From assembly GCF_900156895.1 (NCBI RefSeq), contig NZ_FTPD01000001.1:1-64000 (forward strand): 64,000 bases of DNA. Reading direction: 5' to 3'. The DNA comes from Mesorhizobium prunaredense. Its GTDB lineage: Bacteria > Pseudomonadota > Alphaproteobacteria > Rhizobiales > Rhizobiaceae. The notes under the pieces are model-generated. The model did not search any database. It saw nothing but the letters and a program-made list of their open reading frames with translations, and was not told the origin of the DNA. Both the position numbers and the translations under genes were made by a program. Numbering within the stretch: the stretch's first letter is position 1; the number at the start of each line of letters is the position of its first letter. This document shows, piece after piece, positions 6,705-15,053 of the stretch.

Positions 6705-9700
6705 CTCCGCAGTGCCTTTCTGCCGGTCGAGAGCAGGCCTGATTGGACCGCCGCGCTGCGCAGTCGGTTCAGCGCGATGTTGCCAATCGTCATGTCGTCG
6801 ATCACCTCGCCGCCCGGAAGCTGGAGCATGAACGGCGTCCGGTCGCTGCTTGAGGAAGATCCCGCCAGGGCCGGCACCATGCCGCCGGCGGCCAGCCTCG
6901 GGATCGCCAGCTGTGACATCGAGCGGTTGAGGCCATCAGCCAGGCCGCCGACGCTGAAGCCGCGCAGACCCTGCAATGACGGCAGGAAGCCGTTGTTCAG
7001 CTTGTGGAAGAAATCGACGCCGAGCTGCCTCACCACTTTTGCTTGGATGACAAATTCGCCAGCACTCAGCCGCGCCAAGATCGAGTCCGTACGCGGACCG
7101 CCAGGACCGCGAACAGAGCCGCCGCCGGCGAACCCTTGCGTCGACCCGCCACCGCTCGACCCACCGCCGGCCGAAGCCTGCGCCCGCAGCGCCTTCGCCT
7201 GGGCAACCGCCTGCCGCAGGGCGGCGATGATTGAATTGATCTCGGAACGGATCTGCCCGGCCAGGCTGCGAATGACCGAGGTCAGGTTGCCGAACCCGCC
7301 CTGAATGAGCGAGCCAAGCCCGGAGAAAATCTGTGAGAAGATCGACGGCAGCTGCTGGAAAGGCTGGGCAACGGCGGTTGCTGCCTGTTGCGCGCCGCTT
7401 GTGTCGATGCCGGCGAGCGCCGAATTCAGGCCGCCGACGGCGTCGGTCGCGGCCTGCGGCAGCCGGTCAAGCTCGGTGATGACGCCGTCCACGCTCTCGG
7501 TGAGAGCCGCAGCGAGCCCACCGCCGGCATCCACTGAACCGATTGCGTCGTTCAGTCCGCCTGCCGCAGCTTCAGCCGCCGGCTTGATGCGGTTTACATC
7601 AGCGATGATGCCATCGACGGCCGGCGTGATGGAATTGGTCTTGAGCGAATCCGGCACTGTCCGGATGTGGCTGGCGATGTCGTCGGCAACCGCCTTAACC
7701 TTCGACCCCGCCGTCTCGGCACTGGCGGACACATCATCGAGCGCCTTTTTGGACTCCTCGACGCGCTTGGCGACGCCATCGACGACGTCGAAGACTTCCT
7801 TGGTCAGTTCGCCGGTGCCGCCGCCACGAGTGACAGTGATCTGATGGCCGAGGTTTTCGACCTTCTTGGCGGTTTCGTCGATTGCTACGCCGGCATCCTT
7901 CAATCCTGATGCGAAGCTGTCCTTGGTCTTCCCGGACAGGCGTTCGATTGCCGCCTGGGCTTCTTGAGCCGAGCCGGTGAAGACGGTGAAGACGTCTTTT
8001 GCCTGCCCAACCGCCGCCTCTGTGTCGCGAAGGGTGTCCGCGGTATTCAGCAGGGCAAGCGCGTACTCCTTGATCGGCGCGGCGTTTGTCGAACCGGCGA
8101 TCGATTGAATCTTCTTCTTGAATTCATCGACATCGCCGCCCGTCGTGATGAACTCTTTCGAGAGATCACGCAGGGCTTCCGCCTGCTTGAGATCGTCGCC
8201 GGTCAGGTGCGCAACGCCCGTGCCGACCGACAAATCCTGCAAAGCCTTGCGGGCCTCGCCTGCAGCCGCAATCACGTCCTCAAGATTGGCGGTGACCTGG
8301 AGCAACGTGGCGTGTTCGATGGTGTCCGCCCAGTTTTCGGCTGAACCTTTCGCTTTGTCATAGGCCGCCTTCACGTCATCGACAATTTTCCTGTGCGCGC
8401 CCATCGCCACAGTCACCTGATCGGCGCTGTCCGCCCAAAGGCCAAGGGCACCCGAAATCGCCGCCAGGCCCGACAGTATGGCGACGATAGGATTTGCCCG
8501 AAGAAAGAGCAGCGCTGTGGCAAGCCCACGAACGGCACCAGCCAGCAACGCGGCACCTTCAAGCGCAATGCCGAACGCCCGCGTCATCAGGCCAAGACCG
8601 AGAAGCAGCGGGCCGATGGATGCCACGACGCCGCCGATGATGGTGCCAAATTTCAGCATCTCCGGGCTTACTTTGGCAAGCTCCTCGGTCCACTCGGTCA
8701 GTTGGATGACGATGTTCGTCGCGAAATCGAGAAAGCCGGAATCGCCGATAGCGATGCCCAGGTTGTTAAGCGCCTCGATCAGCTTACCAAGTTCCCCGTT
8801 GAAGCCCTTGACGCGCGTTGCGGCGATCTCGGCGGAATCCGTGTTCTTCAGTTTGGCCATCATATCGTCGATGCCCTTACCGCCCTGCCTCATGAGCGCG
8901 ATCGCCGTTCGAAGGGCATCCGTGCCGAAGATGGTGCTTACCGAATCGTTTAGGTCTTCCTGCGATAGCTTGCCGAGCTTGTCCTGAAGCAGCTGCGCGA
9001 TCTCCGACATCGATTTCATTCGGCCGGATGCGTCGAAGAACCTCAGGCCGAGCTTCTCCATCGCCGCCGCCGCTGGCGCCGACTGCGGCACCAACCGTGT
9101 CAGGAAGGTCTTGAAGGACGTGCCAGCATCAGAGCCCGAGGCGAAGGACGATGCCGTGGCGGCAATTACTGCGTTGAACTCTTCGAACTGAACGCCAAGC
9201 GCGCCGGCCGCACCGCCGGCTTGACCAATGGCGAGCCTGTAATCGTCGAAGCTCAGTTTCGATTCGATGGTGGCGCCGGTGATCTGGTCGACGATGGCCG
9301 GAAGCTGCGAAGCGCTGAGCTTGAACTGATTGATGACGTCGCCGACGACCGACGCGGAGGATGCGAGGCCGGTATCGTTCGCAGCCGCGAGGTCGACCAT
9401 CGCCCTGGCGGCACCGCCCATGATGGTCTGAAAGTCGAGACCGACCTTAGCCAGCTCGGTCATGCCTTCGGCGGCCTCGGTGGTCGAAAAGACCGAGGCA
9501 ACGCCAAGTTCCTTCGCCTTGGCCCTGGCATCTTCCAGCGCCGCGCCGGCGACGCCGGCATTGACGGCAAAGCTGTTCATCGCCTTCTGGAAATCGCCGG
9601 ACACCTTGAGAATTCCAGCGCCAACGCCAACGATAGGGAGCGTCAGCGATGTCGTTAGCGTCCTGCCGACGTTCTGGATAGCCTTGCCGGCTTCGTTGAA

Positions 9701-9898
9701 CGACTGGGCAAGCGACTTGATCTGAGCCTCGGCCTGCTTCAGCGAATTGAAGAAGCCCGGCGACAAGCCCTTCGTCTGGGCCGCCGCATCCTGTAGTTCC
9801 TTGAACGCCTTGCGGCCAGCGGCGCCGAACTCTTCTAGCTCGCGCTTGAGTTCCTTGCCGCCGTCCAGCTCTATGCGTTGTTTGATCGTCGCGGCCAT
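6701..9898 (-). CDS. Phage tail tape measure protein (1065 aa)
   Basis: The N-terminal 400 residues match the TP901-type tape-measure core: coiled coil (KELKRELEEFGAAGRKAFKE), then GDFQKAMNSFAVNAGV and the conserved block ELGVASVFSTTEAAEGMTEL…GLDFQTIM. Hydrophobic membrane-like helices follow around residues 445-510, then long Ala/Asp/Lys coiled coil. Near the C-terminus a GGGSSGGGS-like linker precedes GFAGGGSVRGPGGPRTDSI, the usual tape-measure tail. The ATG at 9898 starts MAATIKQRIELDGG; upstream in-frame sequence is non-protein-like. Normally this gene follows major tail protein and tail-assembly chaperone genes, and both are absent here. The frame is intact over its full length. Confidence 0.9.
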   Translation of the reverse strand: MAATIKQRIELDGGKELKRELEEFGAAGRKAFKELQDAAAQTKGLSPGFFNSLKQAEAQIKSLAQSFNEAGKAIQNVGRTLTTSLTLPIVGVGAGILKVSGDFQKAMNSFAVNAGVAGAALEDARAKAKELGVASVFSTTEAAEGMTELAKVGLDFQTIMGGAARAMVDLAAANDTGLASSASVVGDVINQFKLSASQLPAIVDQITGATIESKLSFDDYRLAIGQAGGAAGALGVQFEEFNAVIAATASSFASGSDAGTSFKTFLTRLVPQSAPAAAAMEKLGLRFFDASGRMKSMSEIAQLLQDKLGKLSQEDLNDSVSTIFGTDALRTAIALMRQGGKGIDDMMAKLKNTDSAEIAATRVKGFNGELGKLIEALNNLGIAIGDSGFLDFATNIVIQLTEWTEELAKVSPEMLKFGTIIGGVVASIGPLLLGLGLMTRAFGIALEGAALLAGAVRGLATALLFLRANPIVAILSGLAAISGALGLWADSADQVTVAMGAHRKIVDDVKAAYDKAKGSAENWADTIEHATLLQVTANLEDVIAAAGEARKALQDLSVGTGVAHLTGDDLKQAEALRDLSKEFITTGGDVDEFKKKIQSIAGSTNAAPIKEYALALLNTADTLRDTEAAVGQAKDVFTVFTGSAQEAQAAIERLSGKTKDSFASGLKDAGVAIDETAKKVENLGHQITVTRGGGTGELTKEVFDVVDGVAKRVEESKKALDDVSASAETAGSKVKAVADDIASHIRTVPDSLKTNSITPAVDGIIADVNRIKPAAEAAAGGLNDAIGSVDAGGGLAAALTESVDGVITELDRLPQAATDAVGGLNSALAGIDTSGAQQAATAVAQPFQQLPSIFSQIFSGLGSLIQGGFGNLTSVIRSLAGQIRSEINSIIAALRQAVAQAKALRAQASAGGGSSGGGSTQGFAGGGSVRGPGGPRTDSILARLSAGEFVIQAKVVRQLGVDFFHKLNNGFLPSLQGLRGFSVGGLADGLNRSMSQLAIPRLAAGGMVPALAGSSSSSDRTPFMLQLPGGEVIDDMTIGNIALNRLRSAAVQSGLLSTGRKALRR

Positions 9899-9903
9899 CG
9901 GGT

Positions 9904-10350
9904 CTACTCTCCCATTTTTCTCAGAAGTGCATCGAGCTCGTCGTGGGCCTCTACCCAAGTCGTCAGCTCGTGCTTCTTGAGGAATTCGCGCTGGCGATCC
10001 ACCAGGCCTAATACCAGGGCTGCGATTGCCTGCAGCTTGCTTTTGAACCCGGTTTTGTCGAAGCCCTCGCCGAGGTCCAGCGAGGCCTTCGTTTGATCGC
10101 CAAGTTTATGAACCTCGGCGACGCCGCGCTTGGCGATGTTGGCAGCCTCGGCCTTCATCGCCTCCCATGAACCGCGGTCGATCAGCTTCGCACCGCGCTC
10201 CGCGATGCGGAGGACAATTGCCGCCGTTTCCGCAATTACCCGAGCATCCTCCGATGCCGCCGGCAGCGCGCCTCGTCTCGCGATCTCGGCGGCGACGTCG
10301 CGCGCCCCGCGTCTCGCGTCCTCTATCTGGCGGGAGATATCATCGGCCAC
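9904..10350 (-). CDS. Hypothetical phage protein upstream of the tape measure (148 aa)
   Basis: It is entirely helical, Ala/Arg/Glu/Lys-rich: MADDISRQIEDARRGARDVA at the start and KHELTTWVEAHDELDALLRK near the end. Its start lies 11 bases inside the terminase-like gene, and its stop is 5 bases before the tape-measure ATG. In complete phages this position would hold tail-assembly chaperones or tail-terminator genes. There is no clear similarity to those, so it may be a replacement gene specific to this element. No signal peptide or membrane helix is seen. Confidence 0.6.
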   Translation of the reverse strand: MADDISRQIEDARRGARDVAAEIARRGALPAASEDARVIAETAAIVLRIAERGAKLIDRGSWEAMKAEAANIAKRGVAEVHKLGDQTKASLDLGEGFDKTGFKSKLQAIAALVLGLVDRQREFLKKHELTTWVEAHDELDALLRKMGE

Positions 10351-10975
10351 GGCGTGTTTCCTTCTCCGCGCCGATCGGCCGCCGCATCCAATCGTCGTTG
10401 GTGTTCAAGCGGGGATCATCGTCGTCGACGCGGACCTTGCTGATCACGAGTTCGGCGAACTCAAACGCTTTCGCCAGGTGCCGGTCGAAATCAAAGACAG
10501 GTGCATCATCGAGGAGGGTTGCGAGGTGGCGTGAGAGATACGCCCGGCAGTCATCCTGGAGCAGCTCCAGCCGATCGCGTTCACGAAGGCGGGCGGCGCG
10601 GTCGACGATGTGCCGAGAGGCCATGCCGGGCAGCAACTGCCAGGCAACCATGATTTGCCCGACGAAGATGTCGGCCTCATCCTCGGCATCTTGCCGTCTG
10701 ACCAACTCGCCGGAACTACGGGCGAGACGCAGCTCGACCTCGGCCGCCCTAGCGGTTCGCAAGCGTTCAGTTGCGGGATCACCTCGACGTTGAGCGGCGT
10801 CAGCAGCGCGGTGCGCGATGTAGGCCTGCACGGTTGCCGGCGGGTCGAAACGCCCGCGCCCGAGCTTCGGCAAGACGCCAGCCGCGACGAGCTGGTTCAG
10901 CCGTTGAACGGTGACGCCGAGTAGAAACGCCATCGCCGACGAGCTCAAAGCAGGGATCTGATTACCAGCGGTCAT
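10340..10975 (-). CDS. Nu1-like small terminase / DNA-packaging protein (211 aa)
   Basis: The N-terminus carries a winged HTH of the Nu1 type: MAFLLGVTVQRLNQLVAAGV then LPKLGRGRFD, the V-x-x-x-x-x-L-x-x-x-G-V-L-P-x-x-G-R-G-R-F motif. Residues about 55-130 form a charged helix (RLRTARAAEVELRLARSSGE) typical of the oligomerisation region, where RT..A..AEL.LA…G.L is conserved in Nu1-like proteins. Such proteins recognise the pac/cos site and recruit the large terminase. No large terminase is found here, so this subunit either is a relic or redirects another phage's motor, as small terminases of phage satellites do (established for PICIs). Confidence 0.75.
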   Translation of the reverse strand: MTAGNQIPALSSSAMAFLLGVTVQRLNQLVAAGVLPKLGRGRFDPPATVQAYIAHRAADAAQRRGDPATERLRTARAAEVELRLARSSGELVRRQDAEDEADIFVGQIMVAWQLLPGMASRHIVDRAARLRERDRLELLQDDCRAYLSRHLATLLDDAPVFDFDRHLAKAFEFAELVISKVRVDDDDPRLNTNDDWMRRPIGAEKETRRGR

Positions 10976-11238
10976 TTTGAAAGTGAAAGCCCATTTTCAA
11001 AATCTCCAAATATTCAACAAAAATGGCCTCAGCCGTCCCGCATACAGTTTGGGGCTATGGAAGGACCCAATGCCCGGGGGGCGTCCCTGCAGCGGCGGCG
11101 GGCAATGGGGAATGGTTGCAGCCCTGCCGATCTTGACCCGCCGTTTGAAGACTGGCCGCGCGGCCAACGATGCGAAAGAAGGAGATCGGCTTGTCGGTGT
11201 TGGGCCGGCTGCGTGGCCCTCAAGGAGGATCGCATCGC
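10976..11238. other. Gap in the late operon, possible deletion scar
   Basis: These 263 bases are the only sizeable break in an otherwise overlapping minus-strand operon. They separate the end of the prohead-protease frame from the small terminase. In related phages, capsid coding sequence commonly follows the protease domain. One 81-residue frame (10997-11242) begins in an ATGA overlap with the protease stop, but its Pro/Arg-rich composition looks non-coding. Confidence 0.5.
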
Positions 11239-11242
11239 TCAT
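10997..11242 (-). CDS. Doubtful ORF following the prohead protease (81 aa)
   Basis: The ATG at 11240-11242 overlaps the stop of the M41-prohead protease gene (ATGA), like other junctions in this operon. The translation (MSDAILLEGHAAGPTPTSRS… ending RPFLLNIWRF) is rich in Pro, Arg and Ser, has no recognisable motif and looks like read-through of non-coding DNA after about residue 25. It could be a remnant of a deleted gene. Confidence 0.25.
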   Translation of the reverse strand: MSDAILLEGHAAGPTPTSRSPSFASLAARPVFKRRVKIGRAATIPHCPPPLQGRPPGIGSFHSPKLYAGRLRPFLLNIWRF

Positions 11243-12399
11243 TTCGTGATGGCCGCCCGTTGCTCCATGCTGCTCCGGATGCGCGCGGCCTCGGCGACGC
11301 CGATCCCGCCCGCGGTGGCTCCATCGAAGCGCACAGGGTACGTCGCCATGCCACGCACCTGGGCGCCAGGATCGGCGCCGATGGTGACGAAGGACACCTC
11401 ATAGGGCGTCCACCGCTCGACGACGTGCTGCTCTACTGCCTTGCCGGCGGCCTCGATGATGCGCACTCGGTCGACGCTGTAGCCGACCGACACGTTCTTG
11501 ATGATCCTGTCTGCGACCATGCCGAACATCCGATCCGCGCGTTCGTCGATCCCGGCCGACGGGAACCGCACGATGGCCAGACCTTCCTTGCCCTTGATCC
11601 ATGCGCGCTCGACCACGGCGACCTGTCCAGCGGTGCTGTAGGCGCCGTGGCTGTCGAGCACGGCGGCGCCGGCGTTCAGCCGGGTTAGGTCGATCGCATC
11701 GGGGGAGACGGTAAGCGTTTCGTCGAATGGAACGGCGGTGTCCCAGCCCGTATACCTCTGGCGTCGAACTGTTGCGCCGGTAGTGAAAACCAGCGTCACC
11801 GTCCTGGTCTCGACGTCGATCGCGCCGGCGCCGATAGCCTGCAACCGCGTCTGCAGCGGTAATGCATCCGGCAATCGGCGAGTGGCGACGGAAAGTGTTC
11901 GACTTGCAGGCCCTTCCTCGATGATCCTGCGGACGTCATCACCGGTGATCGTCTCGCGCACCAACAACTCGGCGGCGACGCGTTCGATCAGCGACCAGTT
12001 CTCGCCGACAAGCGCTTCGGCTTTGGACACGATCCTGATGCCGATATCGACCATCTCTCGCCGGGTCGGTGCCATGCCGAACTGTTCGAAGTAGTAGGCT
12101 CGGATCGCCGATCCCATGTCGTCGCGATCGACCATGCTGCCACGGATCGCCTCGCCTACGTCGAGCAATCGACGCGACGCACATTCGGCGGCAGCGGCGA
12201 TGACCGCAGTTGCATAGGGGGCCGTCATCCTGGAAACTTGGCAGTAACCATCGGCGCCGCCTCGGGCGAGCGACGGCTTGATCGTCACGTCGCCAACGGC
12301 CGCGCCGAGGCGAATGGCGGCGATGGCGTGGGCGGCCTCGTGGCAGGCCGTCGCGCGGAGCTGGTCGGCCGACTGAGATGATGTAGAGACCATTTTCAT
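11239..12399 (-). CDS. Fusion: M41-like zinc peptidase domain + HK97/S78-type prohead protease (386 aa)
   Basis: Residues 15-150 resemble an FtsH-type M41 peptidase: HEAAH at 20-24 within ATACHEAAHAIAAIRLGA, then a helical domain ending in LVRETITGDDVRRIIEE. Residues about 170-350 are a prohead protease domain: LTRLNAGAAVLDSHG (candidate His 251), IIKNVSVGYSV (candidate Ser 304) and VSFVTIGADPGAQVR (336-349). The tail (VAEAARIRSSMEQRAAITK) resembles the linker that leads into the capsid domain in protease-capsid fusion proteins, but the frame stops there. Its ATG overlaps the stop of the 335-aa gene. In intact phages this protease cuts scaffold and capsid during head maturation; here no capsid gene follows. 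The N-terminal M41 part is unusual. Confidence 0.75.
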   Translation of the reverse strand: MKMVSTSSQSADQLRATACHEAAHAIAAIRLGAAVGDVTIKPSLARGGADGYCQVSRMTAPYATAVIAAAAECASRRLLDVGEAIRGSMVDRDDMGSAIRAYYFEQFGMAPTRREMVDIGIRIVSKAEALVGENWSLIERVAAELLVRETITGDDVRRIIEEGPASRTLSVATRRLPDALPLQTRLQAIGAGAIDVETRTVTLVFTTGATVRRQRYTGWDTAVPFDETLTVSPDAIDLTRLNAGAAVLDSHGAYSTAGQVAVVERAWIKGKEGLAIVRFPSAGIDERADRMFGMVADRIIKNVSVGYSVDRVRIIEAAGKAVEQHVVERWTPYEVSFVTIGADPGAQVRGMATYPVRFDGATAGGIGVAEAARIRSSMEQRAAITK

Positions 12400-13403
12400 G
12401 CTGCTTCCTCCCCGGCCTGATCGTCGTCGAGGATCGTCTCCTTGACGACACGTTGGCGGTCCGCCCGCTTGTCGACAGGCTTCTGCGTCGAGGTGGTGCG
12501 GCTGGCCGCAACGGCCTCGACTACGCGGTGACACTGCTGACCGATCGAGGTTACCAGGCCGTCAGGTCCGCACGGTGCCCACAGGTCGGCGGCGCCAGCG
12601 GGAAGAGCGGGTAGACGGATGGCGGCTGCGAGCGGGGTCACCTGGTCGGCGCCCTGCGCCTCCAGAAATACCGTGCGCAAGACGGTTTTCTTTTCGACCG
12701 GGTAGCGGCGAGGCTGGCCCTCGTTCCTGATGTCGACGACGAGCTCGCCAGTGCGAGCTGCTGCTCCCACGATAGCTTTGATGTCGGCGACTAAGCCGTT
12801 GTCGTCAGATTTGATGTTGCCGATCTGGTTGTCCTGGACAGCGCCCCATGCGGCAGCGGCGCCTGTGTAGAACCACTTTTCGGTTCTCTCCTCGCTTACG
12901 ATCTCGCGTGGCGCGCCGCCGAGGCCTCGGGCGATATGTTCGGCCGAGCGCAGGCTCGTCTCACCGATGGGGAGCTGCTTGTTTGCGGCTTCGACCGCGA
13001 CCTCGGCGGCAGCAACGGTTTCGATGATGTCGACGATTTGCCTGGCGAGCCCGGGATATTTCGCCAATGCTTTTCCGGCCTCGACGGTGGCAGCCTTTGC
13101 GGCTTCGAACCGCTGCCGGCGTTCGACTTCGATTTCCTCGGTGGTGATGTCGGCGAGCCGGTGCTCGAGCTCGCGGCGCATCGCGATCGAGCGCTCGATG
13201 ACGCGATTGGCGGCGGTGATGCGTTCCTCGATGGCCGCCAAATCCTTGTCGTCGCCGCTGACCAGCAGATCCCGGCGTTCCGCCTCGAGGTCCTCGGCCG
13301 CACGTTCGGCGGCGTCGATGTCGAGTTTCGCGAGCGCGGCCTCGATTTCCTGGCGGCCGGTCTTCGGCTTACGGATCGTTGAAAGGAGGGATTTGAGGTC
13401 CAT
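12396..13403 (-). CDS. Coiled-coil phage protein, possible scaffold-like (335 aa)
   Basis: The start MDLKSLLSTIRKPKTGRQEI is set by a GAAGG site; a longer upstream frame is not protein-like. Residues about 18-125 are a long charged coiled coil (RAAEDLEAERRDLLVSGDDK, ERITAANRVIERSIAMRREL). The C-terminal half is globular, with KWFYTGAAAAWGAVQDNQIG and VVDIRNEGQPRRYPVEKK. The gene immediately precedes, and is ATGA-coupled to, the prohead protease fusion, where scaffold or head-assembly genes often sit. I do not recognise the family; a scaffold-like role is positional inference only. Confidence 0.6.
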   Translation of the reverse strand: MDLKSLLSTIRKPKTGRQEIEAALAKLDIDAAERAAEDLEAERRDLLVSGDDKDLAAIEERITAANRVIERSIAMRRELEHRLADITTEEIEVERRQRFEAAKAATVEAGKALAKYPGLARQIVDIIETVAAAEVAVEAANKQLPIGETSLRSAEHIARGLGGAPREIVSEERTEKWFYTGAAAAWGAVQDNQIGNIKSDDNGLVADIKAIVGAAARTGELVVDIRNEGQPRRYPVEKKTVLRTVFLEAQGADQVTPLAAAIRLPALPAGAADLWAPCGPDGLVTSIGQQCHRVVEAVAASRTTSTQKPVDKRADRQRVVKETILDDDQAGEEAA

Positions 13404-13525
13404 GTGGTCGCCTTCGTGAGTTGAGGGCGAGAATGGTGCGTCCCGCAACGCGAGTTCGCAACAGCCCGGAAATCCGGCCTTTCCTGATCGACAACGCGAG
13501 TGCGCGAGTTGAACGCGAGTAGTTT

Positions 13526-13843
13526 TCAGCGTCTCTTTCGTGAGTTGATTCGGGCTTTGATGCGTTCGACCGCCACAAGCCAGCGCCCTGTGTCGACGTC
13601 CTTTTTTCCGCACTCGTACGAGCGCGCCCAAAACCGGATTGTATCCTCCAATATACCAAACCTGGATGCGGCCTCGGCAACCTCGAGCATCGTCTCGCCG
13701 GCGAAACTGTCGACGACGGGATGATCCGCGTCCCGCATCGCGCGAAGTTCGGCGATGTCGTCGTCTACGCGGCGATCTGCCTCGAGACGGGCAAGACGGC
13801 GCTCAAGCTCATCGACGCGCCTGGCGAGATCCGTTTCAGCCAT
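13526..13843 (-). CDS. Coiled-coil/HTH hypothetical protein (105 aa)
   Basis: Residues 1-35 form a leucine-zipper-like coil (MAETDLARRVDELERRLARL). Residues about 50-105 contain EVAEAASRFGILEDTIRFWA, a MerR/phage-regulator-like HTH pattern in which a helix is followed by D-T-I-R-F-W, ending in a basic tail (RIKARINSRKRR). It is probably a DNA-binding operon regulator or replication accessory. It overlaps the 67-aa gene by 8 bases. Confidence 0.55.
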   Translation of the reverse strand: MAETDLARRVDELERRLARLEADRRVDDDIAELRAMRDADHPVVDSFAGETMLEVAEAASRFGILEDTIRFWARSYECGKKDVDTGRWLVAVERIKARINSRKRR

Positions 13844-14039
13844 CGCCAGACTCGTGCCGGCGCCGTCGCAGTTCTCGATCGAGCACCGCGGCGACCAAGT
13901 CACCGGCGGCAGATCGTCCAGCCGCGGTGATGTCGCCGAGCTCGGCCTGCAGCCTTTCAGCCGACATGGTTTCCGCGCGGACGGCGAGCTCTGCGAGCGC
14001 ATGGTCGACCAGGCGGAGAGCGAGAGCGGCGGCGGTCAT
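13836..14039 (-). CDS. Small helical hypothetical protein (67 aa)
   Basis: It starts MTAAALALRLVDHALAELAV and ends RELRRRRHESGDG. It is all-helical with an Ala/Leu-rich N-terminal half and a basic C-terminus. The ATG overlaps the stop codon of the replication gene (ATGA at 14036-14039), so it is translationally coupled to it. The function is unknown; position suggests a replication accessory. Confidence 0.5.
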   Translation of the reverse strand: MTAAALALRLVDHALAELAVRAETMSAERLQAELGDITAAGRSAAGDLVAAVLDRELRRRRHESGDG

Positions 14040-14860
14040 GCGGCGTCGCCTTCGAAGTCGTCATCGTCGACAACGGGTGGTGAGACGAACACGATGTCAG
14101 GGTCAGCAGCACCGATTGTCATCAGCTTTCCGCTCTGTTTTACTTTCACACGAACTCTGCGTTCCTTGGGATAGATCTCGTCGATGACGCATAGTCCGAG
14201 CTTGGGAATCTCGGTCTCCATGCCGACCCAGCACGGTCGTGGTTGCCGTCTTTTCTCTTTCTCGGCCCTGGTGATGGGGACACGACGCGAGCCCTTGGCG
14301 AGCGGCGTCGTGTTCCCGTTCTTCAACGCTGATGAAGTGCTCGACGGACCATTGATCGTAGAGCGCGACGGTGGACGGCGGGCTGTAGGCAGCCCGCCTC
14401 CAGGCGCTTCAATGGGTTCATCAATGGGTTCACTCAAAGGGTTCCTCCCCGGATTTCCGTGGGGTTTGGCGTCGGATTTCCGTGGGGTTTGGCGTCGGAT
14501 TTCCGTGGGGTTTGGGTTCGATCCACCCTCTTTCAAACCCTTCGGATTTCCGTGGGGTTTGACTTTATGGATAAGCCTGTATCGATGGGTCTGTCCTTTG
14601 CCGCCGGCGGTCCATGAGATGCTCAAATGACCGGCTGACTCGAGTGCCACTAATGCGGCATGCACTTGGGTCCAGCCTCGGCCGACGACGGCGGAAAGCG
14701 TGGGCACCGATGGCCATGCCTCTTCCGTCTCTCGGTTGAGATAGATGGTTGCGATCGCTGTTCCGATCGCTCTCGCCAGCAGCGGCAATGACACGTCCGT
14801 TATGACCTGCTCTATCCACGCCAGCTTCCTTGCCGTGAAGTCGTCGGCGGGTTTACTCAT
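14036..14860 (-). CDS. Replication initiator-like winged-helix protein with internal iterons (274 aa)
   Basis: Residues about 8-100 look like an initiator winged helix: KLAWIEQVITDVSLPLLARA, then EAWPSVPTLSAVVGRGWTQV and ALVALESAGHLSISW, the 'plan new host screening' layout of O-type and plasmid initiators (A-W-P-S/T-V-x-x-L-A…). Residues 105-205 are low-complexity linker, encoded by DNA holding four exact 19-bp repeats (14450-14561) read in all three frames, so the repeats are selected as DNA. This mirrors lambda O, whose gene contains the origin. The C-terminal part (210-274) is a small beta domain (LGLCVIDEIYPKERRVRVKV). The start overlaps the 65-aa gene by 8 bases. Confidence 0.7.
   Translation of the reverse strand: MSKPADDFTARKLAWIEQVITDVSLPLLARAIGTAIATIYLNRETEEAWPSVPTLSAVVGRGWTQVHAALVALESAGHLSISWTAGGKGQTHRYRLIHKVKPHGNPKGLKEGGSNPNPTEIRRQTPRKSDAKPHGNPGRNPLSEPIDEPIEAPGGGLPTARRPPSRSTINGPSSTSSALKNGNTTPLAKGSRRVPITRAEKEKRRQPRPCWVGMETEIPKLGLCVIDEIYPKERRVRVKVKQSGKLMTIGAADPDIVFVSPPVVDDDDFEGDAA
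14450..14561. other. Candidate replication origin: four exact 19-bp iterons inside the initiator gene
   Basis: The 19-mer cggatttccgtggggtttg occurs four times without mismatch, beginning at 14450, 14473, 14496 and 14543. Spacings are 23, 23 and 47 (about twice 23). Because 23 is not a multiple of three, the copies are translated in different frames, which excludes selection on a protein repeat. Regular spacing and the location inside an initiator gene are hallmarks of phage and plasmid iteron origins. An AT-richer stretch flanks the array at 14561-14585. Confidence 0.75.
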
Positions 14861-15050
14861 GTCGACCGCCTTGACGCTCAGCAGCGCGTAGCGCGCGGCG
14901 CTGACGTCGGTTGAGCTTCGGGATCAGGTTGAGCTTGTAGATCGTGAATTCCTCGCCCTCGAAGACGACGAACTCGTCGTCCTCGATATTGGTGATGCCG
15001 TTGGCGGCCAGGATGGCGTCCTGCTCGGCGCGCGAAAGCTGGCGGCTCAT
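14853..15050 (-). CDS. Small hypothetical phage protein (65 aa)
   Basis: It starts MSRQLSRAEQDAILAANGIT, with an acidic beta hairpin (EDDEFVVFEGEEFTIYKLNL) and a basic helical tail (RRQRRALRAAERQGGRHE). It overlaps the initiator gene by 8 bases and follows the zinc-ribbon gene after 3 bases. The bipolar charge suggests a protein-nucleic-acid adapter. No family is recognised. Confidence 0.5.
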   Translation of the reverse strand: MSRQLSRAEQDAILAANGITNIEDDEFVVFEGEEFTIYKLNLIPKLNRRQRRALRAAERQGGRHE

Positions 15051-15053
15051 TGG

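Noticed and set aside
14409..14432. Two tandem copies of tcaatgggttca near the iterons
   Set aside because: The period of 12 is in frame and encodes a repeated S/D-E-P-I segment, so it may simply be a protein-level repeat; not counted as part of the origin.
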